From positions 62,001 through 126,000 of the forward strand of contig JBEKYC010000008.1 in the NCBI GenBank assembly GCA_049511415.1: a DNA stretch of 64,000 bases. Direction: 5' to 3'. The DNA comes from Bog-159 sp049511415. Its GTDB lineage: Bacteria; Acidobacteriota; Terriglobia; Bryobacterales; Bryobacteraceae. A program made the position numbers and the translations under genes. Positions 1 through 9,206 of the stretch are shown here, piece after piece (the first letter of the stretch is position 1; every line of letters begins with the position of its first letter). The notes beneath the pieces are model-generated. The model saw nothing but the letters and a program-made list of their open reading frames with translations. It did no database searches and was not told the DNA's origin.

Positions 1-816
1 GCCCGGGCCATCGGGTGATGGGCCAAAGCCCAGTGCCAGCGTGACGGCGCGGGAAGTGGCGCCGTAATTGCGCACCGAAACGTAGATTTCCCACACCGCG
101 GAATCACTCGCCGAGCGACGCACGCCAATGCGGCGCAGTCCGCAATTTTCCGATGGTCCGGTTACGGGCAGGTACCGCAGATTCGGCAAGCCAGGTGGAT
201 CGGAATCCTCCTCGGCGATTTTACCGGCGCCCACGTAGACGACTTCGCCGGCACGGCGTCCTTGCTGCGCTTGAACCTGCCGAGCAAAAGCCAGAGCCTG
301 CCCCAGGTTCAATGCCGTGAGGGCCGGCTGCGAAGCAGCCACGGCGTCTTCGAGTTTCGCCCGGTCGGGCTCGAACGCGGTGGCGGGCGTGGCGAGCCCA
401 TCGGCTCGCACCAGCATGATGCGATCGCGCGAGGGCACGGCGCGGACGTAGGCGCGCGCCCTATCGCGCGCCTGATCCATTAAGGTACGGCGGTTGGTTC
501 GCGCGCCCATCCAAGCGGAGGTATCCAGGATCAGAACGTGATCGCGCGGCGCCGCGGCAGGTGAGCCGAATCGCAACTGGGCGATGGACAGCAACAACAG
601 CGCCAGAGTAAGGAGTTGCAGTAGAAGAGACAGCGGCTGTTGAATGCGGCGCCGGCGAGCGACCAAGGCCGGCTGCTCGGCTGCCACCCAGAAGCGCAGG
701 GTGGAGACAACCTGGCGCCGGCGGGAGCGGTCCAGTAGGTACAGCGCCAGCATGAGCGCGGAACCGGAGCCCAGCACGGCCAGGAATTGTCCCAAGGTGA
801 GATTCAGGAGATGCAT
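1..816 (-). CDS. BatA/VWA-type membrane protein (partial, runs off left edge)
   Basis: Reading from ATG at 816, 272 codons stay open to the window edge, so the C-terminus is missing. Residues 7-28 and 62-82 are hydrophobic segments with a basic linker between them, the layout of the BatA N-terminal domain (aerotolerance regulator N). A von Willebrand A-like domain follows: the MIDAS loop reads DTSAWMG at residues 98-104, which keeps D-x-S but has Trp where the second Ser normally stands, so metal binding may be weakened. It follows the DUF58 gene by 82 nt in the MoxR/DUF58/VWA order, a set usually thought to act in envelope stress or metalloprotein maturation. Function beyond the family is inference. 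Confidence 0.8.
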   Translation of the reverse strand, partial: MHLLNLTLGQFLAVLGSGSALMLALYLLDRSRRRQVVSTLRFWVAAEQPALVARRRRIQQPLSLLLQLLTLALLLLSIAQLRFGSPAAAPRDHVLILDTSAWMGARTNRRTLMDQARDRARAYVRAVPSRDRIMLVRADGLATPATAFEPDRAKLEDAVAASQPALTALNLGQALAFARQVQAQQGRRAGEVVYVGAGKIAEEDSDPPGLPNLRYLPVTGPSENCGLRRIGVRRSASDSAVWEIYVSVRNYGATSRAVTLALGFGPSPDGPG

Positions 817-898
817 GGGGTGAGCCGCGCCCTAATCGGCGACGCCGGTGGCTGGTCAGTGGCAGTAAGTTCAGCCGTGAAGGGCGGCACGATACTCA

Positions 899-1777
899 TT
901 ATGCTACTCCGCGCGCGCTGATAATCGGTCCGAAAATCACGTCCTCCACTGGTTGCGAAGTGGAGACGCCCGCATAACGGCCGCCATTACGCAGCGCCAG
1001 CTTTTGAATGCCGCGGGCATAGTCCTCGAATGCCTGCGTGTAACGCGCGCGCGCGCCCGCGTCGACCTGCACCTTCAAGCGGCCGCCGGTCTCGGCGTCC
1101 TGTAATTCCAGTTCACCATCCCACGGTGGCACGCGGTCCTCTTCCGACCACACTTGCAACAGCATCAGTTCGTGCCCGAAATCAGCCAGATGTTGCAGTG
1201 CCCGTTCGCACGCCTGATCGTCCAGAAAGTCGGAAATGACGATCACGACCCCGCGCTGTGAGTACCGGCTGACGAATTCCCGGAGCACCCCTAAGAAATC
1301 GGTGGGACCATCGGCGCGCATGGCTGCCAATGAATCGAGCACCGGGCCAAAACGATGCCTTCCTCCCGTACAAAGATGACGACGACCCAGCTTACTTGAA
1401 AACGAGTGCAACTCGATAGCGTCCAGGCGTACCATGCCGACGTAGCACAGCGCGCCGGCCAGCCGCCGGGCATAATCGAACTTGCCGCCGGCAGCCATGG
1501 AATTGCTGTTGTCCACGAGCATACGCACCGGCACGCGCGGTTCTACCTGAAACATTTTGAGGAACAGCTTTTCAAGCCGCAGATAGGCGCGCCAATTGAC
1601 GGCGCGCAGATCGTCGCCATGATGGAAACTGCGATGATCCAGAAACTCCTGGCCCGCGCCTGGGAAACGCGATTGGTTGTGGCCGCCAACCAAACCGGGA
1701 AACGACTTCTGCCAGCGCAAGGTGAGCCGCTCCAGCTTCTCCAGAAACTCGCGGTCAAGAATGGGAACGGCATCCAT
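899..1777 (-). CDS. DUF58 domain protein (VWA-like)
   Basis: About 292 aa from ATG at 1777; an upstream in-frame ATG at 1876 lies inside the preceding moxR gene and is rejected because the 1777 start leaves a clean 16-nt gap. The DUF58 signature GDDLRAVNWRAYLR is present about 50 residues in, followed by a VWA-like strand with the MIDAS sequence DNSNSM (complete D-x-S-x-S). It sits between a MoxR ATPase and a BatA-like membrane protein, the usual genomic partners. In that family set DUF58 is thought to bridge the AAA+ ATPase and VWA membrane partners; no enzymatic activity is predicted. There is no signal peptide, so it is cytoplasmic. Confidence 0.88.
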   Translation of the reverse strand: MDAVPILDREFLEKLERLTLRWQKSFPGLVGGHNQSRFPGAGQEFLDHRSFHHGDDLRAVNWRAYLRLEKLFLKMFQVEPRVPVRMLVDNSNSMAAGGKFDYARRLAGALCYVGMVRLDAIELHSFSSKLGRRHLCTGGRHRFGPVLDSLAAMRADGPTDFLGVLREFVSRYSQRGVVIVISDFLDDQACERALQHLADFGHELMLLQVWSEEDRVPPWDGELELQDAETGGRLKVQVDAGARARYTQAFEDYARGIQKLALRNGGRYAGVSTSQPVEDVIFGPIISARGVA

Positions 1778-1793
1778 ACCGGTGGCGACCGCC

Positions 1794-2786
1794 TTACGCG
1801 GCAGTGTGGGCCGTGACTTCCTCGATGATAGAGTCCAGGATGGTCTCTGGCGTTTGGCCGTCCGCATGCGCGTCAAAATTCAAAATGATGCGATGGCGCA
1901 AGACCGCGCGTGCGACGTGTTGGATGTCGTCGATGCTCAGGTGATAACGCCCGCGCATCAGGGCGAGCACGCGCCCGCACTCCACCAGCGCTTGCGCGCC
2001 ACGCGGCGAACTACCATAGCGGATGTACTTGCGCGCCGCCGGATGGGCTTCTTTTTGTTCGGCCTGGGTGGCCAACACCAGTTCGATGGCATACTCCTGC
2101 ACATGCGCCGCAACCAACACTTCGCGGCACACGTCGCGCACTTCGAGTATGGCGTCGCGATCCAGCACCGGCTCCACTTGCGCTTCGTCGCGCTGGATCG
2201 TGCGCTCCACGATGCGGTTCAATTCCGCGCGCGTAGGATAGGTAACCAGGATCTTCATTAGAAAACGATCGAGTTGCGCTTCGGGCAACGGGTAGGTGCC
2301 CTCCATCTCAATCGGATTCTGAGTGGCCATCACCAAGAATGGACGTTCCAGCTCGTGAGTGGTGGTACCGCTGGTGACGGTGCGCTCCTGCATGGCTTCG
2401 AGCAGCGCCGATTGCGTCTTGGGGGTGGCGCGGTTGATCTCGTCAGCCAGCACCAGATTGGCGAAAATCGGACCGGGCTGGAAGCGCAGAAATTTCGCGC
2501 CGCGGTCGCCGGTCTCGATGATCATGCTGCCTACAATGTCCGCCGGCATGAGGTCCGGCGTGAACTGTATGCGCGAATACTTCAATTGCAGGGCGCGCGC
2601 CAAGGTACGCAACAGTGTAGTTTTGCCTAGTCCCGGCACGCCTTCCAGCAGCACGTGTCCGGAGGCCAGCAGGCAGATGAGCACACCTTCCACCACGTCG
2701 TCCTGGCCGACGATGATTTTGGCAATTTCGTTGCGAACACCCTCCAGGCGCTTTACGGCTTGTTCAAGGGCGGCTTCTGTTCCCAC
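1794..2786 (-). CDS. MoxR family AAA+ ATPase
   Basis: 330 aa. Walker A is GVPGLGKT, Walker B is LADEIN, sensor 1 region is MATQNP, and the C-terminal lid domain is complete; the length is typical of MoxR. The frame is open back to 3068, inside the next gene, but a GTG at 2786 is preceded at exactly 6 nt by TACAAT, so I take this start and predict a leaderless or nearly leaderless mRNA. MoxR ATPases are chaperone-like remodelers working with VWA proteins; the DUF58 and BatA-like genes immediately downstream fit that. It is the first gene of the set. Confidence 0.92.
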   Translation of the reverse strand: MGTEAALEQAVKRLEGVRNEIAKIIVGQDDVVEGVLICLLASGHVLLEGVPGLGKTTLLRTLARALQLKYSRIQFTPDLMPADIVGSMIIETGDRGAKFLRFQPGPIFANLVLADEINRATPKTQSALLEAMQERTVTSGTTTHELERPFLVMATQNPIEMEGTYPLPEAQLDRFLMKILVTYPTRAELNRIVERTIQRDEAQVEPVLDRDAILEVRDVCREVLVAAHVQEYAIELVLATQAEQKEAHPAARKYIRYGSSPRGAQALVECGRVLALMRGRYHLSIDDIQHVARAVLRHRIILNFDAHADGQTPETILDSIIEEVTAHTAA

Positions 2787-2792
2787 GTTCTT

Positions 2793-2798
2793 ATTGTA
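2793..2798 (-). promoter_or_regulatory. -10 element of moxR
   Basis: Minus-strand TACAAT ends 6 nt before the GTG start at 2786. A start site 6-7 nt downstream of the hexamer would fall on the start codon itself. Confidence 0.5.
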
Positions 2799-2857
2799 GA
2801 GCAGGCGAATGCCCAACCGGCATGCGAAACATCCCCAAGACGTATCCGACCCCCGTT

Positions 2858-5428
2858 TCAGTGCGCGCCACCGGATCGAACCCGGAGGGAAGAGGTTTTG
2901 GATTCGTTTATCTGTGCAGTAGTCCATGGCAGGTGAACCTGCCGCCCCACATCTTCCACCTGCCGGGCGAGAGATGGAATGCCGAGTCTCTCCGCCGAAC
3001 TCGTTCGCTCCTGGAATTGGGAAGCGTCCGATCGCACCCCCAACATAGCTTGCGCCGAGAAACGGCAAACGCGCGCCCGCAACTGCCAGGGTTGGCGGCG
3101 CGACTGGTTTAGCGCCGGGGCGATTTCGTCTAACTCCTGGAGCGCTTCGGCCGGCCGGCCATCCATAGTGAGAGCCTCGGCACGTATCAATGCCGCGCCA
3201 GTCCAGCCCTCTGGATTCGCGCTGCGCCAGACCTGCTCGGCGATGGCGGCCTGGGTCTCGGCTTGCCGCCAGTCATGGCGCGACCATGCCAGCTCAGCCC
3301 GTGAGAGAGCGACCTCCGCCTTCCAGGATGCGAGCGCATCCATTTGCTGCACGTCCGTGGCGGCGCGCTGCCAATCGCCTTCGTCCCGGTGGATCTGGAA
3401 GGCCTCGCGCAACGCTAACAGCAGCTTGAAGTGGTCGTCGGTCTTGCGGGCGGCATTGATCACCAACTCGATACGGCGCCTGGCGGCGCCGAGCTGGCCC
3501 TGGCTACGATCGAGCTCCGCCATACAAAAGTTCCAGGCAGGATCACTATCGAGTGTATTCCCCATGGCATGCAACATGTGCTCGGCTTCACCCAGTCTCC
3601 CCTCGGCGATCAGCAGCTCGGACAGGTCGAATTGGGATGCCGCCTTATCGCCCAGGTTCTCGTCGCGAATCAATCGGATTACCTCGCGGTAGAGATCCTC
3701 GGCTTGCTGATCCTGCAAACCGTGGACGTGCAAAGCCGCCATGCCGCGCAGCAGTTCCAACAAACCGCGCCGGCTGCCCAGTTGCCGCGCCAATTCGGCG
3801 CCCCGGCTGTATAATTCCAAAGCGCGCCGTCGATCACCAAACAGAAAGAGATTGCCCTCCTGGCGCAAAGCGTTCATTTCGCAACTGCGGTAGCCTTCCG
3901 CGCGACAGATGCCTAAGCCTTCATCCAGCGGCGCCAGGGGTCCCGGCAGCACCAGGTTCATCAGCAGGCCGCCTTCGCGCAGACGAGCGCGCGCATAGAG
4001 ATACCGCGCCCCCAACTGCCGGGCTTCCAGGGCGCTCCGCCGCGCCAGGGACAATCCCTTTTGGCCCTCTCCGTGGGAGTAGAGCACGAGGGATTCAGCA
4101 AAATCCACGCGGGCCAGATCCGCCGGCAACAACGGCTGGTTACGCATCTCTTGGATTGTGCGCATGGCCCCGTCGATCTGCGCCGACTTCTCCTGAATGT
4201 CGGCCAGCGCCAGACCGTAATCGATGACGTCCGGCGACAGGCTCCACAGCTTCTGATAAGAACGCGCCGCGGCCGTCCAGTCACGCATGGCATTTTGACA
4301 TCGCGCCTCGAGCGCCAATCGCTCGATCGGAGGAAGGGGCGGCGCCAGGGCCAGGGCGGCCTGCGCTTCGATCTTAGCCTGCGCCTCCATCCCCAGCGTG
4401 AAATACGTCTCGGCCAAGTCCGATCGGGCCATAAAATTGGATGGATCGGCCATAACCGACTTCTCCAGCAGCGAACGCGCAGCCAGAGGGTCGGAGTCGC
4501 GCAACTTGATGACGGCTTCCGAGTATAACCGCATCGAGTCGCGGTCCGGGCCGTGGCGGCCTGCCGGGTCGTCTCCCCCTGGGGATCCTAAAGCCACCCG
4601 GATTCTGCGGGCGATTCGATCTGCGAGCGCATACAACTGCGTCTGGCTGCCGGTATCCGACACTTCGAGCACCGTCTGCCCATCACGTAAACGCCGTAGG
4701 CGGGTGTCCACCCGGAGCGTGTCCCCGCCGCGGAACTCCACCAACACAGCGTAACTGGCTCCCAGCCGGTGCTGCAGTTCCGGGCTGCGCTCGCGAACCT
4801 GTGCCCGCAGGTTGGTGGATCCCCAATCGCGCCGCAGTTGCGCCACTTGCTCCGCTGGGACAGCGCGCAGACCTTCATTGGCGGTTAGTTCCTCCGTGAT
4901 CATTTCGGCCAACGCGGTCGAGAGCCAGCCGTCGCGACCCTCCGGTAATAAGTTCGTCACATCCAGCACGGCTACCGACGGATGCGGCTCCGGAAGGCGG
5001 CTGCGCCAACCGACGGCGCTAACTGCCATCAGTAACAACCCCGCCGCAATTCCCGCCGGCCACGCGCGGCTTCGCGGCGGTTTGGCCGCCATGCGGAATT
5101 CAGGCGCGTAGCCGCCCTTGGGAATGTCAATGACGACGGGATCGCGCAGCCCAGGGGTCGCGTAAAACTCTTCCAGACGGGCGCGCAACTTACGTGCGGT
5201 TGCACGCACGATCGAATCGGCTTTCGGGTCGAATGAGGGTGGCCGGTCGAAGACTTCCAGACCGACCGAATATTCTTTGATCGCCGCGGCTTTGCCGGCT
5301 AGCTTCTGCTCCACCAGGTACCGTAGAAGACGGCACAAACGGGGGCTGTCGGCGAAGCCGGATGATAGCAGAATACGTTCAAGCTGGGCGCGGGCGGCAT
5401 CTTCTGGAACGTAGTTCGGGTCAGGCAC
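2858..5428 (-). CDS. Winged-helix / TM / TolB-like / TPR regulator
   Basis: 856 aa from a GTG at 5428 preceded by GAGGGG. Residues 1-115 form the acidobacterial winged-helix-like domain, including the KEYSVGLEVF segment and a wing-like IPKGGYAPEF that resembles the CadC/OmpR type. Residues about 125-145 form one membrane helix. Residues about 150-280 look like a TolB/FlgO-type domain with motif PSVAVLDVTN. The rest, about 300-830, is Ala/Leu-rich tandem TPR. The architecture suggests a membrane-bound transcription regulator of the CadC kind with a periplasmic TPR sensor; ligand and targets are unknown. It has its own TATAAT upstream, so it is probably monocistronic and not part of the GH20 operon. 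Confidence 0.75.
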   Translation of the reverse strand: MPDPNYVPEDAARAQLERILLSSGFADSPRLCRLLRYLVEQKLAGKAAAIKEYSVGLEVFDRPPSFDPKADSIVRATARKLRARLEEFYATPGLRDPVVIDIPKGGYAPEFRMAAKPPRSRAWPAGIAAGLLLMAVSAVGWRSRLPEPHPSVAVLDVTNLLPEGRDGWLSTALAEMITEELTANEGLRAVPAEQVAQLRRDWGSTNLRAQVRERSPELQHRLGASYAVLVEFRGGDTLRVDTRLRRLRDGQTVLEVSDTGSQTQLYALADRIARRIRVALGSPGGDDPAGRHGPDRDSMRLYSEAVIKLRDSDPLAARSLLEKSVMADPSNFMARSDLAETYFTLGMEAQAKIEAQAALALAPPLPPIERLALEARCQNAMRDWTAAARSYQKLWSLSPDVIDYGLALADIQEKSAQIDGAMRTIQEMRNQPLLPADLARVDFAESLVLYSHGEGQKGLSLARRSALEARQLGARYLYARARLREGGLLMNLVLPGPLAPLDEGLGICRAEGYRSCEMNALRQEGNLFLFGDRRRALELYSRGAELARQLGSRRGLLELLRGMAALHVHGLQDQQAEDLYREVIRLIRDENLGDKAASQFDLSELLIAEGRLGEAEHMLHAMGNTLDSDPAWNFCMAELDRSQGQLGAARRRIELVINAARKTDDHFKLLLALREAFQIHRDEGDWQRAATDVQQMDALASWKAEVALSRAELAWSRHDWRQAETQAAIAEQVWRSANPEGWTGAALIRAEALTMDGRPAEALQELDEIAPALNQSRRQPWQLRARVCRFSAQAMLGVRSDASQFQERTSSAERLGIPSLARQVEDVGRQVHLPWTTAQINESKTSSLRVRSGGAH

Positions 5429-5453
5429 ATCCCCTCGGCATCGAACTTCACGA

Positions 5454-5459
5454 ATTATA
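5454..5459 (-). promoter_or_regulatory. -10 element of the TPR regulator
   Basis: Consensus TATAAT on the minus strand, 25 nt before the GTG at 5428, leaving room for a short leader with a GAGGGG ribosome site. Confidence 0.5.
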
Positions 5460-5499
5460 GCAGAGGCGCATGAATCTCATGTTACGGCCCTTGCGCTTC

Positions 5500-6570
5500 T
5501 CAATAACTCGTGGATAACCGCATCTCCCGGAATAACGCGCGGAAGGTGTTGACTGCTTCCGCGGCCGGGAGATCAGCCGGGCCTTCTCCGAAGTACGCCT
5601 TTACAAACTGGCCGAGATCACACCAGGTGGTCGCCAGCACGCCTTGCATGCGGGCGGCCAGCGCGCCGGTGGCGTGCGCGCGCACCGCTTGTATGGCCGT
5701 GAGCTGTGCCAGAGCCACCTCTGGCTGCCGCCAGGGACAGGCCAGCACAGAGAAGCCCGCCACGGCGAAGTACTCCGGCGTGGGGAGCGCCTTTTCGTAG
5801 TGCCAGTCGCAGATCACAATATCCTTCGGCGCCGCGTAGATCGCCGCGGAAGTGTGGTTCAGGCTGGCCTCCCACCGGCCAATGCCCGTGGATTCGCCAT
5901 CCAGGAAGCGGTCACCCCACATCCACATCGTGCGCTTGCCGGCTGCCAGGTGATCGTGCAGCGTGCGCACCTCCTGCGCAAACAACTCCGCCTTGTCTTT
6001 GCCCTTGCACCGCGGGCAGCCATCCTCGCCGAGCAGAAAGACCTCGTCCATCCCGACGTGAACGGCGTCGGCTTCGGCGGCGTCCGCGAGTTCATCGATC
6101 AGATCGAAGAGCACCTGGTGGACACCGGGATGCAATGGACAATAACTGCGGCAGTAAATGCCGGCGTTCCCCGTATATAAGCCCTGCGTTTCGTCAAACT
6201 CCGGATGCGATCGCAGTAGCGCGTTGGTGGTCTTGGCCCAGGATTGATGCCCCAGGCAATTGATCTGCGGGATTAGCCGCACGCCGGCCTTGCGGCAGGC
6301 GGCGGCCAGGAGCCGCACATCGTCATGCGAGAGCGAATCCGGTTCGGCCACCTCCGGCCGCTTGGCGAATTGGTAATGATAGTCGAATTCCAGGACCAGC
6401 ACATTCACGCCCTCTTGGGGCAGGCCCTCTTGAATGAAACGCAACGCCAGAGACATCTCATCCGGCCTTGGCGCCATCAGGTGCAGCCCACGGACGGGCA
6501 CGGGCGGGGCGGCGTCCGCGGAAAGAGCCAAGCAAATAATCCCCATGCCCAGCGCGGCAATGGCTTTCAT
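5500..6570 (-). CDS. GH20-like exported glycoside hydrolase
   Basis: 356 aa from ATG at 6570, which has GAGG about 6 nt upstream; a TTG 12 nt earlier would include that ribosome site in the protein. Residues 1-20 are a signal peptide ending in SADA. A TIM barrel follows with HVGMDEV at residues 171-177, the Asp-Glu pair (D175, E176) that marks GH20 beta-hexosaminidases, which use the substrate acetamido group in catalysis. A CPRC pair at about 185-188 is unusual. There is no separate N-terminal GH20b domain, so it is shorter than classical hexosaminidases. It is the last gene of a five-gene operon with an aminotransferase and a sugar-isomerase-like protein, suggesting amino-sugar or glycan use. 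The exact substrate is unknown. Confidence 0.75.
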   Translation of the reverse strand: MKAIAALGMGIICLALSADAAPPVPVRGLHLMAPRPDEMSLALRFIQEGLPQEGVNVLVLEFDYHYQFAKRPEVAEPDSLSHDDVRLLAAACRKAGVRLIPQINCLGHQSWAKTTNALLRSHPEFDETQGLYTGNAGIYCRSYCPLHPGVHQVLFDLIDELADAAEADAVHVGMDEVFLLGEDGCPRCKGKDKAELFAQEVRTLHDHLAAGKRTMWMWGDRFLDGESTGIGRWEASLNHTSAAIYAAPKDIVICDWHYEKALPTPEYFAVAGFSVLACPWRQPEVALAQLTAIQAVRAHATGALAARMQGVLATTWCDLGQFVKAYFGEGPADLPAAEAVNTFRALFREMRLSTSY

Positions 6571-6578
6571 CGGCGACC

Positions 6579-6965
6579 TCAACGATAGCGAATTACAAGA
6601 AACCTTACAATGGCGGCGGCGAGACCAAACAGCGCCCCGCCCCAGAACGTGGCCAGTGAGCTGGAATAACTGCCGCGCCGGTCGCGCCAGGCGCCGAACA
6701 GGTGCATGGCCAGCCCGGCGCCAAGCGGCGCCACAAGGAGACCGGCTCCCTGCCCCATGATCGGATGCGGGAAGATCAGGGAACTGGCGAATCCGGCCAG
6801 CGATCCGATAATCACGACCATCGTGCCGCTGGCGACCTGTCCGGTGGCTCCCGTCTCCGGGTCGAGACCGCCGCGGCGTTCCCGGATCAACTCGGCGGCA
6901 GATGCGATGAACGAAGGAACCAGCACGTCGACCACCAGTTCCATCAACAATTTCAGAAAATCCAC
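6579..6965 (-). CDS. Small integral membrane protein, function unknown
   Basis: 128 aa from GTG at 6965, only 3 nt after the stop of the TIM-barrel gene and 8 nt before the GH20 start, so it is co-transcribed and probably translationally coupled. There are two to three hydrophobic segments (around residues 45-65, 70-90 and 105-125), a conserved-looking GQGAGLLVAPLGAG loop, and a basic C-terminus VIRYR. I do not recognise the family. Its position between two carbohydrate-related genes hints at an envelope role, but nothing in the sequence shows transport or catalysis. Confidence 0.6.
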   Translation of the reverse strand: MDFLKLLMELVVDVLVPSFIASAAELIRERRGGLDPETGATGQVASGTMVVIIGSLAGFASSLIFPHPIMGQGAGLLVAPLGAGLAMHLFGAWRDRRGSYSSSLATFWGGALFGLAAAIVRFLVIRYR

Positions 6966-6968
6966 GCT

Positions 6969-8018
6969 TCAGCTCCGGGCAGCATGTGATTTCTTTACTT
7001 CCGCCAGTATCCCCCGCATATACTCGGCAGCCAATTGCGCATTTTTGTCGACGAAGTCCAGCCCCACCGTATGGCCGTCAACCAGCGGCAGGGGATGACA
7101 CAACTCGAATCCGGCATACCCTCGATACCCGATGTCGAAGAGTCCCAGCATTTCGGCCGTGGCCTTTTCATCGCCCTTCACGGTGATCCCGTCGGCGCTT
7201 CGGTCGTACTCGCCACCGTAGTGCCAGAGGATCTGAAGCCCACCCACTTCGTTCAAACTTTTGCGCACACCGGCTTCATCCAGGTGGTGTTCCAGTCGCG
7301 CATCGAAGCAAATCTTCAGATGCGGCGAGGCGATTTCGCTCACCATGCGCAAGCAATCGACGTAGCCTCTATCGATCACCGGCGGATGGTTTTGCAGCGC
7401 CAGCGTGACACCGAATTCACCCGCCAGCCGGGACGCCTCGCGGAGCGTCTCGCGGCACCATGCCCAACTCTGTTCCGCGGAGAAATCCTGGTGTTCCGCC
7501 TTCCACACCGCCTGGGCGATATCGTATCGGCCGCCGCCCTCGGGCCGCAGCGTGACACCCGGCCAGGCCAGGAACACGCGCACGATTTTGGCCCCCAGCT
7601 CCGCCGCCATGCGCATCAAATCCCGCGCGTAGACCAACTGGGCTTCGCGATGCTCCGGAATCGGGCTGCTGAAATCGTTATTGCCGGCCACGGCGTAGAT
7701 TTCGATTCCCTGATCCGCCGCCATGCTCCGCAGATCCCGGCAGCGGGCCGAAGGCATATCGAGTGGATTGCCGTGCGGGCGCTTGCCGTCGATCTCCACG
7801 CCCTGGTATCCGAACTGGCGCGCCCGGCCGATCACCTGCTCGACCGTCAGCGCGTCGCCGCGGTACCACACGCCACCATAGGTAATACTGTACAGGCCGA
7901 TTTTAACTTCGGCCGCCGATGCCGAGCGGGCCGCGTCCGCCGCGCCCAGCGTAGCCGCCAATGCAGCGGTCTGGACAAAACCGCGCCGGCTAATGGAATT
8001 GCGCTGATCGTCAGACAT
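6969..8018 (-). CDS. Tat-exported sugar phosphate isomerase/epimerase-like TIM barrel
   Basis: 349 aa. The N-terminus SISRRGFVQTAALAATLGAA is a Tat signal with the twin Arg at 10-11. The rest matches the AP-endonuclease-2/xylose-isomerase-like fold: a GVEIDGKRPHG strand, a metal-site style QNHPPV segment, CFDARLEHH, and a C-terminal GFELCH with Glu and His as likely metal ligands. Such proteins isomerise or epimerise sugars or keto-acids with a divalent metal. Export by Tat is consistent with folding and metal loading in the cytoplasm. It lies 66 nt downstream of the DegT gene and 3 nt upstream of the small membrane gene, in one operon. Confidence 0.82.
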   Translation of the reverse strand: MSDDQRNSISRRGFVQTAALAATLGAADAARSASAAEVKIGLYSITYGGVWYRGDALTVEQVIGRARQFGYQGVEIDGKRPHGNPLDMPSARCRDLRSMAADQGIEIYAVAGNNDFSSPIPEHREAQLVYARDLMRMAAELGAKIVRVFLAWPGVTLRPEGGGRYDIAQAVWKAEHQDFSAEQSWAWCRETLREASRLAGEFGVTLALQNHPPVIDRGYVDCLRMVSEIASPHLKICFDARLEHHLDEAGVRKSLNEVGGLQILWHYGGEYDRSADGITVKGDEKATAEMLGLFDIGYRGYAGFELCHPLPLVDGHTVGLDFVDKNAQLAAEYMRGILAEVKKSHAARS

Positions 8019-8084
8019 GTTTTTTGGTCTCTCTGTAGAGTATTCCGATTTACAGTCCGAAACAAAGGGTAAGCCCCCGCGCGG

Positions 8085-9206
8085 CTAGCGGACGGGCGAC
8101 GATACCGCCGCAAAAGCTCGCCGCGCGGCAGACGCCACCTCGCGCGTCGTTGCTTCGTCCCCCAATAAGACGCGGTGCGGCAGCCAAAACGCGTCGCGCA
8201 CGGAACTTTCCGCCACCGGGCACGGCTCCACCCGGCAGTTCCCTTCGCTGTACAGCGGATTGCCGTACAGCGGATGGGGATAGAACGGCGTGCATGGCAC
8301 TCCTTGCGCCGTCAGGGCGCGGTGGAACTCGTCGCGCGCCGGCACGCGGCCCAGAAGCAAATACCATGAGTTGGCATTCTGTTGCGGTGGAATCGTCTGC
8401 CACTCAATCTCTCCGAGGTCGGCCAGCTCTGCACGCAGCAAGGCAACGTTCCGCGTGCGGCGGGCGATCTGCTCTGGAAGCCGTTCTAGTTGTGCCAGCA
8501 GCACCGCTGCCTGCCAACCGGTAATGCGGTAATTGCTGCCCAATAGGTAATGATGGAACCAGCCGCCGTCCGTTTTGCGCCCCTGGTCCATGATGGACCA
8601 CGCGCGTTGCGCGAAGCCGGCGTCGTTCGTGGTAAGCATGCCGCCTTCACCCGCCGTCATCACTTTGGAGTTCTGGAAGCTGAACGAACCAGCCAGACCC
8701 AGGCTGCCGGCGCGGCGCCCGTTCCACTCCGAGCCGTGCGCGTGCGCCGCGTCTTCAATCAGCGGCAGTCCGTGCGCCGCGGCCAGCGGCGCCAGACGGT
8801 CCATCTCGGCGATTGCCCCGCCAAAATGAACCGGGATGATGGCGCTTGTCAGTCGCGTAATCGCCGCGGCCACCCGCTCCGGGTCTATGTTGAAGCTGGC
8901 CCGTTCGATATCCACAAATACCGGCGTAGCGCCCACGCGGGAAACTGCGGTGGCAGTGGAAATGAAGGATATGGCAGGCACAATGACTTCATCACCGGGC
9001 GCCACGCCGGCGGCGGCCAGCGCCATCTCCAGGGTGACCGTCCCGTTCATGGCGGAGACGCCGTGCGCGCAGCCGGCGAATTCGGCAAACTCGCGTTCGA
9101 AGCGTTTCACGAAATCACTGTGCCCGCCCCAGCGCCCGCTTTCGAGCACCTGGCTCAGCAACTCCAATTCGCGCCCATCGGAAATCGGCCAATTGGGTAT
9201 TTGCAT
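8085..9206 (-). CDS. DegT/DnrJ/EryC1 family PLP aminotransferase
   Basis: 373 aa. The PLP lysine is K181 in FQNSKVMTAGEGG, and the ring-nitrogen aspartate is D152 in EDAAHAHG; both are intact, so an active sugar aminotransferase is expected. These enzymes convert keto-sugars to amino-sugars, usually as nucleotide derivatives. The ATG at 9206 directly follows the TAA stop of the MBL gene (9207-9209), so the two are coupled. The genes after it (sugar-isomerase-like, GH20) support amino-sugar metabolism; no nucleotide-sugar dehydratase or glycosyltransferase is nearby, so the pathway cannot be named. Confidence 0.9.
   Translation of the reverse strand: MQIPNWPISDGRELELLSQVLESGRWGGHSDFVKRFEREFAEFAGCAHGVSAMNGTVTLEMALAAAGVAPGDEVIVPAISFISTATAVSRVGATPVFVDIERASFNIDPERVAAAITRLTSAIIPVHFGGAIAEMDRLAPLAAAHGLPLIEDAAHAHGSEWNGRRAGSLGLAGSFSFQNSKVMTAGEGGMLTTNDAGFAQRAWSIMDQGRKTDGGWFHHYLLGSNYRITGWQAAVLLAQLERLPEQIARRTRNVALLRAELADLGEIEWQTIPPQQNANSWYLLLGRVPARDEFHRALTAQGVPCTPFYPHPLYGNPLYSEGNCRVEPCPVAESSVRDAFWLPHRVLLGDEATTREVASAARRAFAAVSSPVR

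Noticed and set aside
1..2786. MoxR/DUF58/VWA set as a possible defence system (MoxR-VWA ternary systems)
   Set aside because: The BatA-type membrane protein and DUF58 gene indicate the ordinary housekeeping set; no defence effector is visible, although the left edge hides what follows.
2787..3068. N-terminal extension of MoxR to an ATG at 3068
   Set aside because: It overlaps the 3' end of the regulator gene, has no MoxR homology, and the promoter lies inside it.
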